From NCBI GenBank assembly GCA_013398015.1, contig VZRR01014174.1:456520-520519 (forward strand): 64,000 bases of DNA, read 5' to 3'. This stretch comes from Oreocharis arfaki (taxonomy: Eukaryota; Chordata; Aves; Passeriformes; Paramythiidae). Each line of letters opens with the position of its first letter. The first letter of the stretch is position 1. Of the stretch, positions 12,985 to 24,653 are shown piece by piece. A program made the translations under genes and the position numbers. Under the pieces are notes generated by a model. It searched no databases. It had not been told where the DNA came from and was given only the letters and a program-made list of their open reading frames with translations.

Positions 12985-13633
12985 AAAATCATAGAATAAT
13001 TCAGGTTGGAAAAGACCTCTGAGATCATCGGAGTCCAATCATCCCCCAGCATGACAAGGCCACCACTAAACCATGTCCCCAGGTGCCACATTTACATGTG
13101 TTTTAAATCCCTCCAGGCATGGTGACTCCACCACTGCCCTATGCAGCCCATTCCAACGTCAGACCTCCTTTTCCATGAGGAAATTCTTCCTAATATTCAA
13201 TCTAAACCTCTCCTGGTGCACCTTGAGGCTGTTTACTGCTGTCCTGCCCCTGTTCCCTGGGAGCAGAGCCCAACCCCTCTGGCTGCTCCCTCCTGTCAGG
13301 GAGTTGTGCAGAGCCACAAGGTCCCCCCTGAGCCTCCTTTTCTCCAGGCTGAGCCCCTTTCCCAGCTCCCTCAGCCTCTCCTGGTGCTCCAGCCCCTTCC
13401 CCAGCTCTGTTCCCTTCCCTGGACACGCTCCAGCCCCTCAAGGTCTCTTTTGTCAGGAGGGTCCCAGAGCTGCCCCCAGCACTGGAGGTGCCCCAGAAGT
13501 GCCAGCACAGGGGACGGGCACTGCCCTGGCCCTGCTGGACACACCAGTGCTGGGGACACACGGCCCAGGTGCCTTTGGCCTCTTGCCCACCTGGGCACAC
13601 CTGGCTCATGCCCAGCTGGCAGCTTGTTCATGA
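12985..13633 (-). mobile_element. CR1 fragment, about 650 bp
   Basis: Starts 'atcatagaataattcaggtt' (reverse complement of a CR1 3' end), continues with the 'taaaccatgtccccaggtgc' and 'ggaaattcttcctaat' blocks, and reaches the GC-rich upstream part of the CR1 3' region. It is the longest CR1 copy in the window and lies in the same sense as PKHD1. Open frames of 124 to 186 codons on both strands here are artefacts of the repeat. Confidence 0.9.
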
Positions 13634-13949
13634 CCCAGGAAGGATAAGGAGTAGGAGATACCTTATGACCTGGAATCTCTAGGGTTTTTTTGACCTGAAA
13701 TGCTGCGTCCTTGTCTTTTACATGCGTTGCTTCAGGTGTTGTCACCCGTAAATATATTCCCTACTCCTGACAGCCAACACATCAAACCAAAAATTTGGGG
13801 AACCTGGAAAACTTCTCAGCTCAGTGTACAAGGTAACTGGTGCAAGGCAACGATAAGGCTGAGATACACTCGCCTGGAAAGGATGTCAGTGTGCTTGCTT
13901 TTTCACCTCCATGCCAAAACGGCACCAAAATGGAAGTACCCTACTAATG

Positions 13950-14330
13950 GAATTACCAGCCACAATTAGCACCATTTCCATTTGCCCTAAATAGCCAGTG
14001 ATTTCACTGTGCCCTAAATAGCCACCAATCTACCTCTCTTTAATGTTAATGAAGTAGAAGAGCGCTGGCTCACACGAGTATTTCTAATTCAGAGGATCCG
14101 AGGGAGCCTGCATGCATCATTAACGTGGAGAGCTTCATTATCAGAGGAAAGAGCCTTCCCCTGAACTTCTCCTGGCTTTATTTGAAAGAAACTAGGAGGC
14201 AATGGTCTTAATGCAAAATTAACCCTCCCTTTAAACTGCTGGAAGCCTTTGCAAACTGTAAGGGAAAAAAAGGATGACTCATTGAAAAGGCTGTATTTTT
14301 ATATCGAAGCAGGTTTCAATTAAGGAGCAA
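13950..14330. promoter_or_regulatory. Candidate conserved non-coding element with repeated TGCCCTAAATAGCCA
   Basis: The 15-mer TGCCCTAAATAGCCA occurs at 13983-13997 and 14010-14024, a spacing of 27 bp. Its CTAAATAG core resembles MEF2/CArG-type A/T-rich sites. The surrounding block is non-repetitive and rich in ATTA cores. Regulatory function is inference. Confidence 0.3.
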
Positions 14331-15316
14331 TTTGCTTTAGAAATATGGTAGGATTACAGGATAGGGCTTTACAGTCTGAGCCACAATTCACCAGTTGTGA
14401 CTGAATAAACTGTTATGCAATTTAGCTCAAATGCATTGTGCAGAACTGCTCAACAGATACAGGCCACAAAGGATTTGTTAAGCCAATCAACAACATGGAG
14501 TAGAACAAATATTAACTCTCCTGTTTATGTTTACCATTAACTTATTTATCCTAAGGGTCCATATCTGTGTGTATGAAGGCGGGTGCTGTGTTTAGCTCTA
14601 AATGCTTTCTGTTTGTGTAATAATCCATTATGATTATCCCTCTTCAAAAACAGGAAACAATTTAGCATCGAACTTCAAATGGGACACCAAATGTTTATAC
14701 CAAGAGTCCAGATTTATTGTTGGCCAAAGGGAGGCTAATTCCAGATTATGACCATATCAAACACTTTACAGGTTTAATGTTGGGCCCCAGACCAGTTCAC
14801 TTTATTTTAATTGCCAAGAACTAAGAATTTTCAGCTGGTTTCAGTAAATGTGTGTATCTTTGTTGAGATACCAAGCTCATTATTCAAATCTGTCTTTTAT
14901 TATGAACCCTTACTAGCAGTGATTTTTTTTCATGCATGGGTCTTTTAGGAAATAACTAGATCTTTGACCCTGATCCTGAGTGGCCACCATGGTCTGAATT
15001 TGAAGTAAAAGAAGAATTTAGATGGTTTTCTAGGAATAGAAAGGGTTGTGACTGACAAGCCAAGATGGTTTCATTCAGAGTAGCATTTGAGTTTGCTACC
15101 CCAACTTCCAAAATCCCCTATGTTCTTAAAATATTTCCCAAGATCCTATCATTTACAAGCTGATATTTTCAGGAAAACTAAAATCAGATAGAAACGTTGA
15201 GCTGGAAAGTGGTTGGTAAAAAAACAGTTCAAATGTCTGCAGTGCAAGCACAGCCAAGACCAAAGGAGGACCACTTGGTCACTCTGCTTTTCCCACAACA
15301 GGTAGAGCTCTGAAGA

Positions 15317-15460
15317 GTCCCTGGAAGTGTCCAAGACCAGGTTGGACAGGGCTTGGAGCAAGCTGGGATAGTGGAAGCTGTACCTGCCCATGGCAGGGGG
15401 TGGAACAAGATGATCTTTAAGGTCCCTTCTAACCCAAACCATTCTACGATTTTAGGATTA
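15317..15460 (+). mobile_element. CR1 fragment, 3' end
   Basis: Runs from 'ccctggaagtgtccaagacc' to 'ttctaacccaaaccattcta'. Antisense to PKHD1. Confidence 0.9.
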
Positions 15461-16439
15461 ATAATATGTTGGTTATGGCAGGGAATCCAAGCTGGTGCAT
15501 CTGGCTCCAATCAATCCAGGCCATAAGAAGCATCCAAAGGACTTGCTAGATTTCTCCTTCAAGGAAAGAAAGCTTAGGACCAGCAAATATTGCCTCAATG
15601 GTAAATTTATCTCCCTGCACTCAGAAATACCTCAGATGATGTTCAAGAAAAAGGGAGAAGGCTTGAGGAAACATCTTGTCTTGTGTACTTATAACCCTGT
15701 GCAGCATCTGTCTTTGCTGCCCATACCCCTGACTGCAGGGTGGATGGAAAGGTGTTCTCCATAGGGATACAAATTTCTCTTGGTGGGATGTCAGATGTCA
15801 GATACACAGCAGAGCAAAAGCTGAATCTCTAAAGCTTAGCTGATGGGTTGGTAACTAAACAGTCAATAGTTAATAATTTAATATTTGCCTTCCATGTTAC
15901 ATCACAGGAGCCCTCAGAGGATGGGTTAGGGGGACAAGTGACCGTGTAAGCTGCCCACTGTGTGGGTACAGTCATGTACATGGGGAGGACCCACGGCCAG
16001 AGAGCAACTGAGCACATTGAGAGAAGATTCATGGTTGTCAGAGTGTTCCACAGCAGGGGGATGCTCAGCTGAAGGCGCCACAGAAAGTAAATATCAAAGG
16101 AGAAGCAAAACTAGAGTAACCATTTGAACTCACTCCAAGACTCAAAGCCATGAAGGTAGGAGAACACTACTCCTTTCATAACAACCCATCAGCAGTGGAT
16201 GAGCTTGCAGAAGTGAACAGGAGAGGATGTTAGACCAGATTTAAGAATTAAACCAATAAAGAAGAAAGTTAATCTTTTGCTCCACAGCAGACTAGGGAGG
16301 GGGGAGACAAAAAAAGGCTTGAACTACAAGACTGGTGCTGAGCAAGTCCAAGGCTCCCCCAGTGAGAAAAGGAAAGCAAATGAGAGGGACCAAGAGGGAA
16401 ATTCCCTTTTGGCTGGCACAGCCACCAAGTGTTTGGAGT

Positions 16440-16860
16440 CCCCTTCGCCGTGAGGTGCTGCCAGGCTGCAGATTATTCTAATGCTCTCCTCTTGTAAAAA
16501 TTATGCATAATGTGAAGAAACTTTGAAAGTCACTTAATCATGTTATGACAATTTTTTAATGAAAATTTGTTTTAATATTAATAGAGATTCATAGTTTCAT
16601 GATAATGCGGGTAGCGGTGGCATTTGGAGCCGCCGTTTCTAGCCTGCAGCCACGCTGTGCTGTGCCATAGCATAAGCTGTGCTTCAGACTACTCAATAAC
16701 TTTCTCACATATAAATTTATAAAGACTTTTATAAGCTCCAATTACATTTTTAAAAGACATAAAGCCCCTCTTTAAAGTGTGCTTACGTGACACATTAGTT
16801 TAACTTTCAACTGGACTTTGTGAAAAAGGGTTTTGTTACAGCAGTGAAAGCTTGGAAATG
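16440..16860. promoter_or_regulatory. Candidate AT-rich conserved non-coding element
   Basis: Contains a perfect 12-bp palindrome ATTATGCATAAT (16500-16511), then TTAATCATG and TTTTAATATTAATAG, and a short GC-rich island around 16608-16640. It is single-copy with no long frame. The palindrome could bind POU or homeodomain dimers; this is inference from motif shape. Confidence 0.3.
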
Positions 16861-18238
16861 GATCCCCATTTCCCTGGAAGCTGATGAGTGAAGCAGTTCA
16901 GGACAGAGAGTCACAAAATCTTCAAGATAGTAGTTTTCTTTTTCAGAAAAGAGCTTCTATAGGTTTTTTTTCTAACAAAACACTTTGTCTCTCCAAAGAA
17001 GTAGTTTATTTTTGGAAAAAGTGTCAATACAACACATGCATTCTTGTAAATTAAACAGCACAAAGATAAAGAGTCAATTGCCCACATCGTATCATAAATA
17101 ATTGAAATTATTCCAGACATGCTTTTAGCTTGCACCAACCAGCCCTATCCCTGACAGCTTCCAGGAAGGGGATCTTTCCTAAAAGTTGGTGCTGATGCAA
17201 CATCCCTGATGTTTTGGAGACTGAGATGGTCAAAAATACGGCCATGTCCAATCCTTTCCAGTTGCCCTTAGGGTCAGGTAATGATCCTGAGGTTGCTGAG
17301 ATAGAGGATGCCATACTAGGACCCTCCTCTCAAAATCCATCCCTTGCCTTGACCTTCAAGATTTTTGGAGCTAGAAACCCATCCCTGAAATTCAAGATGA
17401 GCAAAAAAACCCTACCATCTCAAGCTTCTGGTGCTTTTTACTGAGGAGCACAGAAAATTCAAGTTGCAGATCTGACATGCAACTATGTTGCACATATTCC
17501 ATGGCCTTGTAGATCACAACAGAAAGATTTCTTCCAGAGAGATTTTTTTTCTCGTCAGAAACTAAAGAAAGACAAGCAACAGTACTTTGGTCTTTTTACT
17601 GAGATGGATCCAAGAGACTGCACTGCTAGGAATTTTTTTCCTGCCACCCACCTATCTTTATTCTCTTTACTCAATCTCTGCCAATTGCTCCTAGTCATGT
17701 TTTGCTGTATTAATCCTAAACTATTCCCTTTTTATTGCAAACACTCTCCAAATACATCTGGATAAAATTCACCCATTCTCCTTCTCCCATCCCTTCATCC
17801 TCTGGCCGTGCTGTGGATATTTTATTAATTGACTTTTACTCTTCATCCCCTCCAGCTCCTTTTATTCCCCATCCTACTCCTCTCCCAGGTTCCTTTTGGA
17901 GCTCTATCCATCTGAACAAAGCCTCCCTGACTCACCACACTCATTTGGCTGCATTTGACAGTCTTTCAACTCAACTTGACCGTGATTTGGCTGCTGGGAG
18001 CTACTCAGGAGAGAGGATCTGGAAGCAGCACAGAGAGGATGCTCGTGGTCTCTGGGGTTACTCTGCTGAGTACACAGTCCTCAGGAGGACAAGCTAACAG
18101 CTGGCTTCTGCTTCTCACACTGCCAAGGATCTTTGATGCAAATTGACTCCCAGCTCATGCAGATGAATAATAAAGAAGCTAAATAAAGAATACTTGCTTG
18201 AAATAAAACCTGAATTGAGAAGACATTGATATGAATAA

Positions 18239-18379
18239 TCATCGAATCCTGGAATGATGTAGATTGGAAGGGATCTTAAAGCTCGTTTAGTTCCAACTCC
18301 CTGCCATGGGCAGGGCCACCTTCCCCTATCCCAGGTTGCTCCAATCCCTGTCCAACCTGGTCTTGAAAACTTCCAGGCA
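18239..18379 (-). mobile_element. CR1 fragment, 3' end
   Basis: Begins with an inverted ATTCCAGGATTCGATGA tail, then 'gattggaagggatcttaaag' and 'ctatcccaggttgctccaat'. Same sense as PKHD1. Confidence 0.88.
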
Positions 18380-19678
18380 AACTCTCATGCATTTCACTGG
18401 GAAGACAAAATTTAGGTCAGGTTAAGTCTTCCAGAGTTAACAGCAATGGTGTGGATGAACTCCAACTTGTACTCACTCCTTACCCACCTTTTGATGCCAG
18501 GAGAAACAAGGTGCATTAAATACATCAACTGTCATGAACTATTAACAATTACACTGTGGCAGCACCCAAAAGGACACAAATGACTCTACAGGTAACTTTT
18601 AGAGAGGCTCCATCCACCCACACAGCATCAGCCCTAAGATCTTGCAGCCCATTTCATCAAGGTAAACACAGACTAGAAAGGGAATTAATTTCCCCAAGAC
18701 CTCATGGTTAATTGCTTAGGAAAGACACCAAGCACAGTTTTATTTTGCCTTCTGCTCAGTATTCTTTTAGTTAAATCAGAATGACTCCAAGCTCTTAAAT
18801 TTTTGCAGACTTCTGTTTCCATTACAAGACACAGTAATCACATGCAAAGCCTGCAGGTAGCTCAAAGTCTTACAGTTTTCTCCTTCAACAGAACAAGTGA
18901 TTAGTTTTTTTTCGTATTTGGGAAGGGGTTGGGTTTTTTTCCCTCCTTCTTCTAAAACATGAATTATGAGGTAGATATGAATAATTAACAGCCCTCTGAC
19001 AGAGCACTTGAGGATTTCCGACTGTGTACTACTAATCTGAGACAGCAAAAAATGGATAATTGTTCAGATTTGTACTTCAAAAGGAAAGTGAAATGCTGAG
19101 CAGGAGACTGGGAAGATGAGCAGGTGAAGAAAAGCAGGAGTGGTGTTTAAATCACCAAAAGTCTTTTTCACTCTTTTTCTTACGTTAGAAATTTGAAGTG
19201 TCCTGCCTGGGTAAGAGAAGTGGTGGCAGTTCTTGGCTGAACAGCATTTCCCTACTGGATCCCCTTGACTGCCAGCTGCTCAAAGGCAGGGAAAATTCCA
19301 GCTTGGGAAGACAAGTGAACTGGGACAGAACTGGGAGCTGTACAGCCACTAAAGCTGATGGGAACAACCTGGCTGCACCCCAGGACTGGATTATTACTAG
19401 AGCTGTTTCTGATTTCCCAAGCAATCAAATACTTCAGTGTGAGATGCCAGATGTGACACAGCATCTCCAGGAGATCCTTGTCCTTCTGCCATGGAGTGAC
19501 AGGCCATGGGAGATAGCACAGTGGATTAAGAGGTGCCACTGCTCAGGCTTTAGATCTAGTTTAGGGCACAGCAGAGAGGCAGCAGTCCTGGAATTGAGTT
19601 CAGACCCAGCAGCAATCTCAGAATAACACATAGCAGCAAAGCCCATGCTGAATTTTGGGAGGTGGAACAATTACTTAC

Positions 19679-19925
19679 AAATGAAGATCCATACGGTGGA
19701 AAACAAGGTCACTGTCACAAACACTGCCACCAGAAGCTTGGCTGAAGTTGGCACTGGCTGTGCAAGATGCCGCCAGGATATCTGTGGAAGGCAGGATGTG
19801 ACTTCCCTTCTGTCCTGTGGTGGAGCCGTCAAGATCCTCAAGGATGGCAGAGTGAGGAAAGGGGAAGGACACTTGGAAAGGGGAGTTGGTGAAGGTCAGA
19901 TGTTCAGCTGTCACTGTAAACCCAC
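19679..19925 (-). CDS. PKHD1: PKHD1 exon 11 of window
   Basis: 247 bp, phase 1 in and phase 2 out, the largest exon here. The acceptor is CACCCACAG and the donor CATTT|GTAAGT. It encodes 'GFTVTAEHLTFTNSPFQVSF', 'PFPHSAILEDLDGSTTGQKG', 'SHILPSTDILAASCTASANF' and 'SQASGGSVCDSDLVFHRMDL', ending in a split leucine codon. The core 'FPFPH.AILEDLDGS..G...SHIL' is a strong fibrocystin match; 'ED.DGS..G' motifs recur in G8/PbH1 proteins. It carries one NFS sequon. Confidence 0.95.
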
Positions 19926-21169
19926 CTGTGGGTGACAAGCAGTATTTCAGAAAAAGAGAATGGTCACCTCCTGTAGTGGGCCTGAAGACAATTCTTTGGA
20001 GGAAAAGAGACCAACTTCATTCCACCTTGCCTTCGGAAAAATGTCTGATGAGTCAACAAAATGGGGAGACCTGGGAAAATAAATAGAGGTGGGCTTAGGA
20101 ATAGCTATTGCTGTGCTGTGGTCAGGCCAAACTTATCCAGTGCTCTGTTGTGACAGGGCCTGTGGTTCAAACTTGTGTGATCCAGGTGCTGCTCCTGGTC
20201 CTACCAGCATCTCCTCAGTGACTCCAAACACTTCTTCACAGGCCCCACAGCCAAAATTACAGACCCCATGACAGTCATCCTTATAGATCTGTTCTGACTT
20301 TTTTTATGAAGATAATTTTTTTAGAGATGAAGACTGTTTGTGCTGTGTAGATATACTTGACTCTTCTCTATGTGCAGCACCCAGCAGAATAAAGCCTTGG
20401 CTGAAAAGTGAGTCTGGAGGATTTTTTCACTGAAACACAGCTAAGAAAAAAAGATGAATATTCATGAGGGCTAAAGTTTTTGAGCACATTAATATTTACA
20501 GAAATGTCAGAAAATCATTGCCCCATGGACTGTAACAAGTCAGCTTTGGCAGGCATGTCCATCACCACAGGGGTTGCTATTTGACTGCCCTATTCCCAGT
20601 TTTAGCTTAAGACAGACTTAATTATTCCTCCTGTCCTTTGATCTCATCTCCCAAAGTCTTTTTCTCTGCTATGTTGTTGTAGGGCAGTCTTCATTTATAT
20701 ACAAATACATTTTATTACAATACAAGAGGCAATTGCAGTTGGAACACTCTTCAAAGAGCCTTTGAGTACCTCTCCAAAGCTCAGAAGGATGCTTAGCTTA
20801 CACGTTATCTTAGGCAAATTCACCTCAGGTTTAGGCTGGCTTGAGGTAGCAGCTTGGTGAAATTCTGTGAGATTGTGTCACAGCTTTTAAAGAAATCATC
20901 ACTCTTGAAATTTTACCTCCCAAAACGAAGATACAAAAACAAGGCAGTGTAAAACAAAGATGCTAAAATCAGGCTATATTTGCCTTAAAATAAATGCAAT
21001 ATGTGGCTTCAACTGAGTGCTGAAGCTATATCCAGCAGGACTGGGGACAACCTGAAATCTCAGCTCTTGCAGAGTAGTTATCAATGATTGTCTGGAAATG
21101 ATGAACTTGTAATGGGAGGGGAAGCCAGGGACTTGGAAAACCTGAGAAATGAAGATAAATCAGACTCAC
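19926..21169 (-). other. PKHD1: PKHD1 intron 10-11
   Basis: 1244 bp with good GTGAGT donor and CACAG acceptor. I see no gene, no CR1 copy and no clear repeat in it. Confidence 0.9.
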
Positions 21170-21305
21170 CTTGCCCTTGGTAACAGCCAGAACAAGTCCT
21201 GATTGCTGTGCAAGTGTGCACATCAAAGTTCCTGAAAGTTGTGTTGGAGATGAAGAGCTGGTATCTTTTGGGAGTCTTTAGTCCTGCAGACATACAGGTC
21301 CTATC
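21170..21305 (-). CDS. PKHD1: PKHD1 exon 10 of window
   Basis: 136 bp, phase 0 in and phase 1 out, from acceptor TTCATTCCAG to donor GCAAG|GTGAGT. It encodes 'DRTCMSAGLKTPKRYQLFI' and 'SNTTFRNFDVHTCTAIRTCS', then 'GCYQGQG'. This is one of the most diagnostic segments: 'CMSAG.KTPKR..L..SNTTF.NFD...C.AIRTCS.C.QGQGG' is characteristic of fibrocystin. It is cysteine-rich (five in 46 residues) with one NTT sequon. An intronic CR1 copy begins 36 bp upstream of the acceptor. Confidence 0.95.
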
Positions 21306-21340
21306 CTGGAATGAAGGAATGAAGGAAACATCACCATGTG

Positions 21341-21480
21341 AATCACAGAATCCTTGACTGGCTTGAGTTGGAAAGGACCTTAAAAGTCACCTCCTTTCAA
21401 CCCCTGCCATGGGCAGAGACACCTTCCACTATCCCAGGTTGCTCCAAGCCCCATCCAACCTGCCCATGAACATTTCCAGA
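21341..21480 (-). mobile_element. CR1 fragment close to exon 10
   Basis: 'gagttggaaaggaccttaaa' and 'ctatcccaggttgctccaag' identify it. Its 3' tail lies 36 bp upstream of the exon 10 acceptor, in the same sense as the gene. Confidence 0.9.
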
Positions 21481-22879
21481 AATGAAGCATCCAGGATGCA
21501 GCAGCTGGGAAAGCAAGAGTGGGATTGCCCATAGTTGTGGAGTTTAAAGGACAGATCTAAACTATTGTTTGGCAAATTCTGACGAGTAACACCGACTTAA
21601 TTCCCCACTTGAAGCAGGTGATAACATCACTTTCTAGGGCAGCTTGTTGCCCTTTGTTGGAGCTGTTGAATAGGAGTTAGGATTGGACATTTGAAGGGAG
21701 AGGAAAGTGCACATTCCCTGGGGAGAAAGAATCCACCTAAAAGCCGCGGTGAGCGAACTTTTACAGCCCCATTTCACTTTACCTTTTTTATTCAGCAACT
21801 GGGAATTTTTCCTACTCTGCAAAAGTGACCATTCTTATTTCTGCTCTAAGAAAAATCTGACCACTGAGATTCAAAGGCATTTTGTGTAATTTGGGATGGG
21901 AAAGCACTTAAGCCAGGCTCTCTGAAAACCCCCAGCTGACTTGAGGGTCCATCAGAGCTACAAGAACTGGAAAGGCAGAGCAAAAGCCACAGGTGATGAG
22001 AAATACAATGGACAAAGTAGATATTGGGGTGATTGTGGTCCATGACAAAGGGAAAGTGGACAAACCTTTGCCAAACTATCTTGGAAAGAAGCGGGAAATA
22101 AAGATGTACTCAGTGTGCAACCTGGAGGAGGAAGGGTAGGCAGGAGTCTGTGATACTGTTTGAGACCAATAAATACTTGTAGAATAACTACCAAAAACCG
22201 GAGTAGAGAATGAATCAAGAAATCCACCCTATATGGAAGCATCTCTGCAATTGAATATGCAGAATGAAATGCGCTTTTATAAGTAGATTATTACTTCAGA
22301 GAAATGGTGCTGCTTCCATCTCTGTAAGAGACAGCAGTTCCATCAGCTTTTTTTATTCTGAGGCCAAAACATCTGGAGTGATGGTCCTCATCCTTGGGCC
22401 ATCCTCTTCAAAGTCGCTGCTAAGCAGAAATCTCTGGTTCCTGGTAACAAATTGCTCAGAAAGTCTCTGTAGGCCTTTCGATTACACTTCTGGTTGTTCC
22501 CTCACACCCAATTTTCTATATTTTTTTAATTAATCAATTTTATTTAAACAAATAGCAAATAGAACAGTGTGAAACAGTAATTCCTCTCCTGTGTGTGTCA
22601 CCTGTCTCAGAACTCTTGCTTTTTCCGGGAAGAAATGCTTCTCCTTGAATGGCCTCACAAAGACAATGAGTTGCTTTATGAGAGCATGGAAGAGGCTTGC
22701 TGAATGTCTAGGAAGTTACCAAAATCTTTCATTTGGCTTTTACAGGTCCTGGATTTAGCCCTATCACTAATGTTTCAATGGGTCAAAGTCCCAACTTTTT
22801 AATGCCCTGATACATCCAGAAAACAATCTTGTTTCAAAAATCGCTTTTTTCCAAAAATTGGAGGGGCTAGCAGAGAGGA

Positions 22880-23040
22880 ATATCCAAGGTTCCCATTAAA
22901 TTAATGTCACAAAGTTTTAATTGATATTAAAGAGACATCATTATTAAAGGGAGAATTACATACATTAAGATGTAAATTATGACAAGGAGGCTCTTATCGT
23001 GAGATAATCAAAGATAATCACCCCCCTGAGGTGCTGCAAG
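22880..23040. promoter_or_regulatory. Candidate element with clustered GATA-type sites
   Basis: CTTATC (22993-22998), AGATAA (23003-23008) and AGATAA (23012-23017) lie within 25 bp, next to AT-rich non-repetitive sequence (TTTTAATTGATATTAAAG). GATA or TCF factor binding is possible; not tested. Confidence 0.25.
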
Positions 23041-24060
23041 AAACAAGGCACAGCTGAGCGCCTCTAAATCTCTTAACAAGTACAACATTGGAGTCCTTCC
23101 ATGGATCCTGCAAAGCAAAAACAAAGACATCCACCTCTTGGTGTCAGAGAAATTCACTGGGACATCGCAAGGTTGGACAGGTGAAGCCAGGATTTTATCT
23201 GAATTATACACTTAGAATAGACCTGGTAAAGAGGTTTCTTTCTGTGATCTTCTAAAGAAAACTCATTTAAAACTCTTTTTTTTTTCTGCCAGTCAGAGAG
23301 AAAATTAATTTAATAAACAACAATAGAAGACTGAGCAGAGGAAAAAAAAAAAGACCTCAAAATCATGAACAAGCAGCTGTGGCCAGTTGTAACTAAAATT
23401 CCATTGTTATCCATGTTATTAATCTGTTAACAACCTGGTAGCACCCAAAGGACTTTGTCCAGCTGCCTAAAGAAATAATGAAAGAAGATATTTACTGCAT
23501 AAATAAAATTATGTTTTGTCCGTATTTTTCATTCTCAAGTAAAAAGAGTAACACTCTGTGATCCAGGTGGACCAGTGATGCTGAGAGAGAGCAGAAGAAA
23601 CATAAGTATTAACTAGAACAAAAACCAAAAAGCTGGTGTTCTTCATTATTCTCAAATCACTAAACTAAACCCACTTGTGCATTGTTAAATGGTGTTAAAT
23701 GCAAAGGGTATGTAGGAATTTGTGTTAGAAAAGCTTGATTAAACAAAAATGATGATTTCTCTCAAAAAGTGAGGTTTGGTGAAATTCCAAGATTTTTCTG
23801 AGACCCTATCAATCCCGGGAAAAAAATATGAGTAGGAAAAAAATTTGCATTTGTCTCACTAAGATCCTTCAGCTTTTTGGGTCTGTAATTTTGCTTTCAC
23901 TTTTGAATGTTGTTTTAGAAAGAATGTGCAGCATTATGCCTTATAGTGTGAAATCTTTTAATAGTTTCTAATGAAAATAGAAAAATCAGTGTCCTTGTTT
24001 CAAATTTGTTTTAAAAAACTTAAAAACTTCCATGCTGAAATGAAAAGATGTTTGGAAAAT

Positions 24061-24320
24061 AAAATCATAGAACCATTTTGGTTGGAAAAGCCCTCTAAGA
24101 TTGTGCAGTCCACCCGTCCACCCAGCGCTGCCAAGGCCAACACTAAACCATGTCCCCAAGTGTCCCATTTACATGGTTTTTAAAACCCACCAAGTGATTC
24201 CAGCACTGCCCAAGGTATCCTGTCCCAACACTTGAAAACCTTTCAGTGAAGAAATTTTCCCCAAAATCCAGTCTAAACCTCTGCTGGTGCAACTTGAGGC
24301 CATTCCCTCATAACCTGTTC
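24061..24320 (-). mobile_element. CR1 fragment, about 260 bp
   Basis: Starts 'aaaatcatagaaccattttg', then 'taaaccatgtccccaagtgt' and 'cagtctaaacctctgctggt'. Same subfamily as the 13.0 kb copy and same sense as PKHD1. It ends about 130 bp from exon 9. Confidence 0.9.
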
Positions 24321-24451
24321 AGAATCCAAGCTTTCCCCAAGCTGCCACAGAGCAGGGGTGCTCTCCAGACTGCTTTCTTATTTCTCCAAATTCCTACTGA
24401 AGTGTTGCTGTGCAAGTCAAGAAACATTGAACTATTTCCTGCAGTTCTTAC

Positions 24452-24586
24452 CTTTTGCCCGAGGTGTCCATTTAAAACGCAATCAGACACGGAGGTGTTT
24501 CCCAGGCTTTCCACGATGTCAATGCCAAAGTCTTTGCAAGCAGAAATCCAGAAATGCTGGAGGTCAAGGTTCCTGCTACTGAAAAT
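24452..24586 (-). CDS. PKHD1: PKHD1 exon 9 of window: beta-helix region
   Basis: 135 bp, exactly 45 codons, phase 0 at both ends. The donor is CAAAAG|GTAAGA and the acceptor TTTTATGTAG. It encodes 'IFSSRNLDLQHFWISACKDF', 'GIDIVESLGNTSVSDCVLNG' and 'HLGQK'. The pattern 'IF.S.NL.L..F....C.DFGID..ES..NTSV.D...GH' follows fibrocystin. It carries one NTS sequon. The 43-bp (ATG)n microsatellite and a CR1 tail start only about 25 bp upstream of this acceptor, so the branch-point region has been partly rebuilt from repeat sequence. Confidence 0.93.
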
Positions 24587-24608
24587 CTACATAAAAGGGA
24601 AATAAAGG

Positions 24609-24610
<2 letters not shown>

Positions 24611-24653
<43 letters not shown>
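24611..24653. repeat. (ATC)n microsatellite, about 14 units
   Basis: An uninterrupted run of TCA units, (ATG)n on the gene strand. It starts 24 bases upstream of the exon 9 acceptor and abuts a CR1 tail, from which it probably grew. Length polymorphism is likely. Confidence 0.95.

Larger units (their letters stand above)
10978..19678 (-). other. PKHD1: PKHD1 intron 11-12
   Basis: 8.7 kb. It holds CR1 copies near 11.35, 13.0-13.6, 15.3 and 18.2 kb, and two AT-rich blocks with features of conserved non-coding elements (about 13950-14330 and 16440-16860). The rest shows no recognisable gene or repeat. The two exons join in phase (split leucine codon), so no exon is required inside. Confidence 0.88.
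21306..24451 (-). other. PKHD1: PKHD1 intron 9-10
   Basis: 3146 bp. It contains CR1 fragments at 21341-21480 and 24061-24320 and an AT-rich block with three GATA-type sites near 22.9-23.0 kb. Nothing else was recognised. Confidence 0.9.

Noticed and set aside
13073..13745. Long overlapping open frames on both strands, up to 186 codons
   Set aside because: They lie in or at the edge of a GC-rich CR1 fragment and have proline/serine-rich or arginine/glycine-rich composition on opposite strands, as expected of a repeat read in chance frames.
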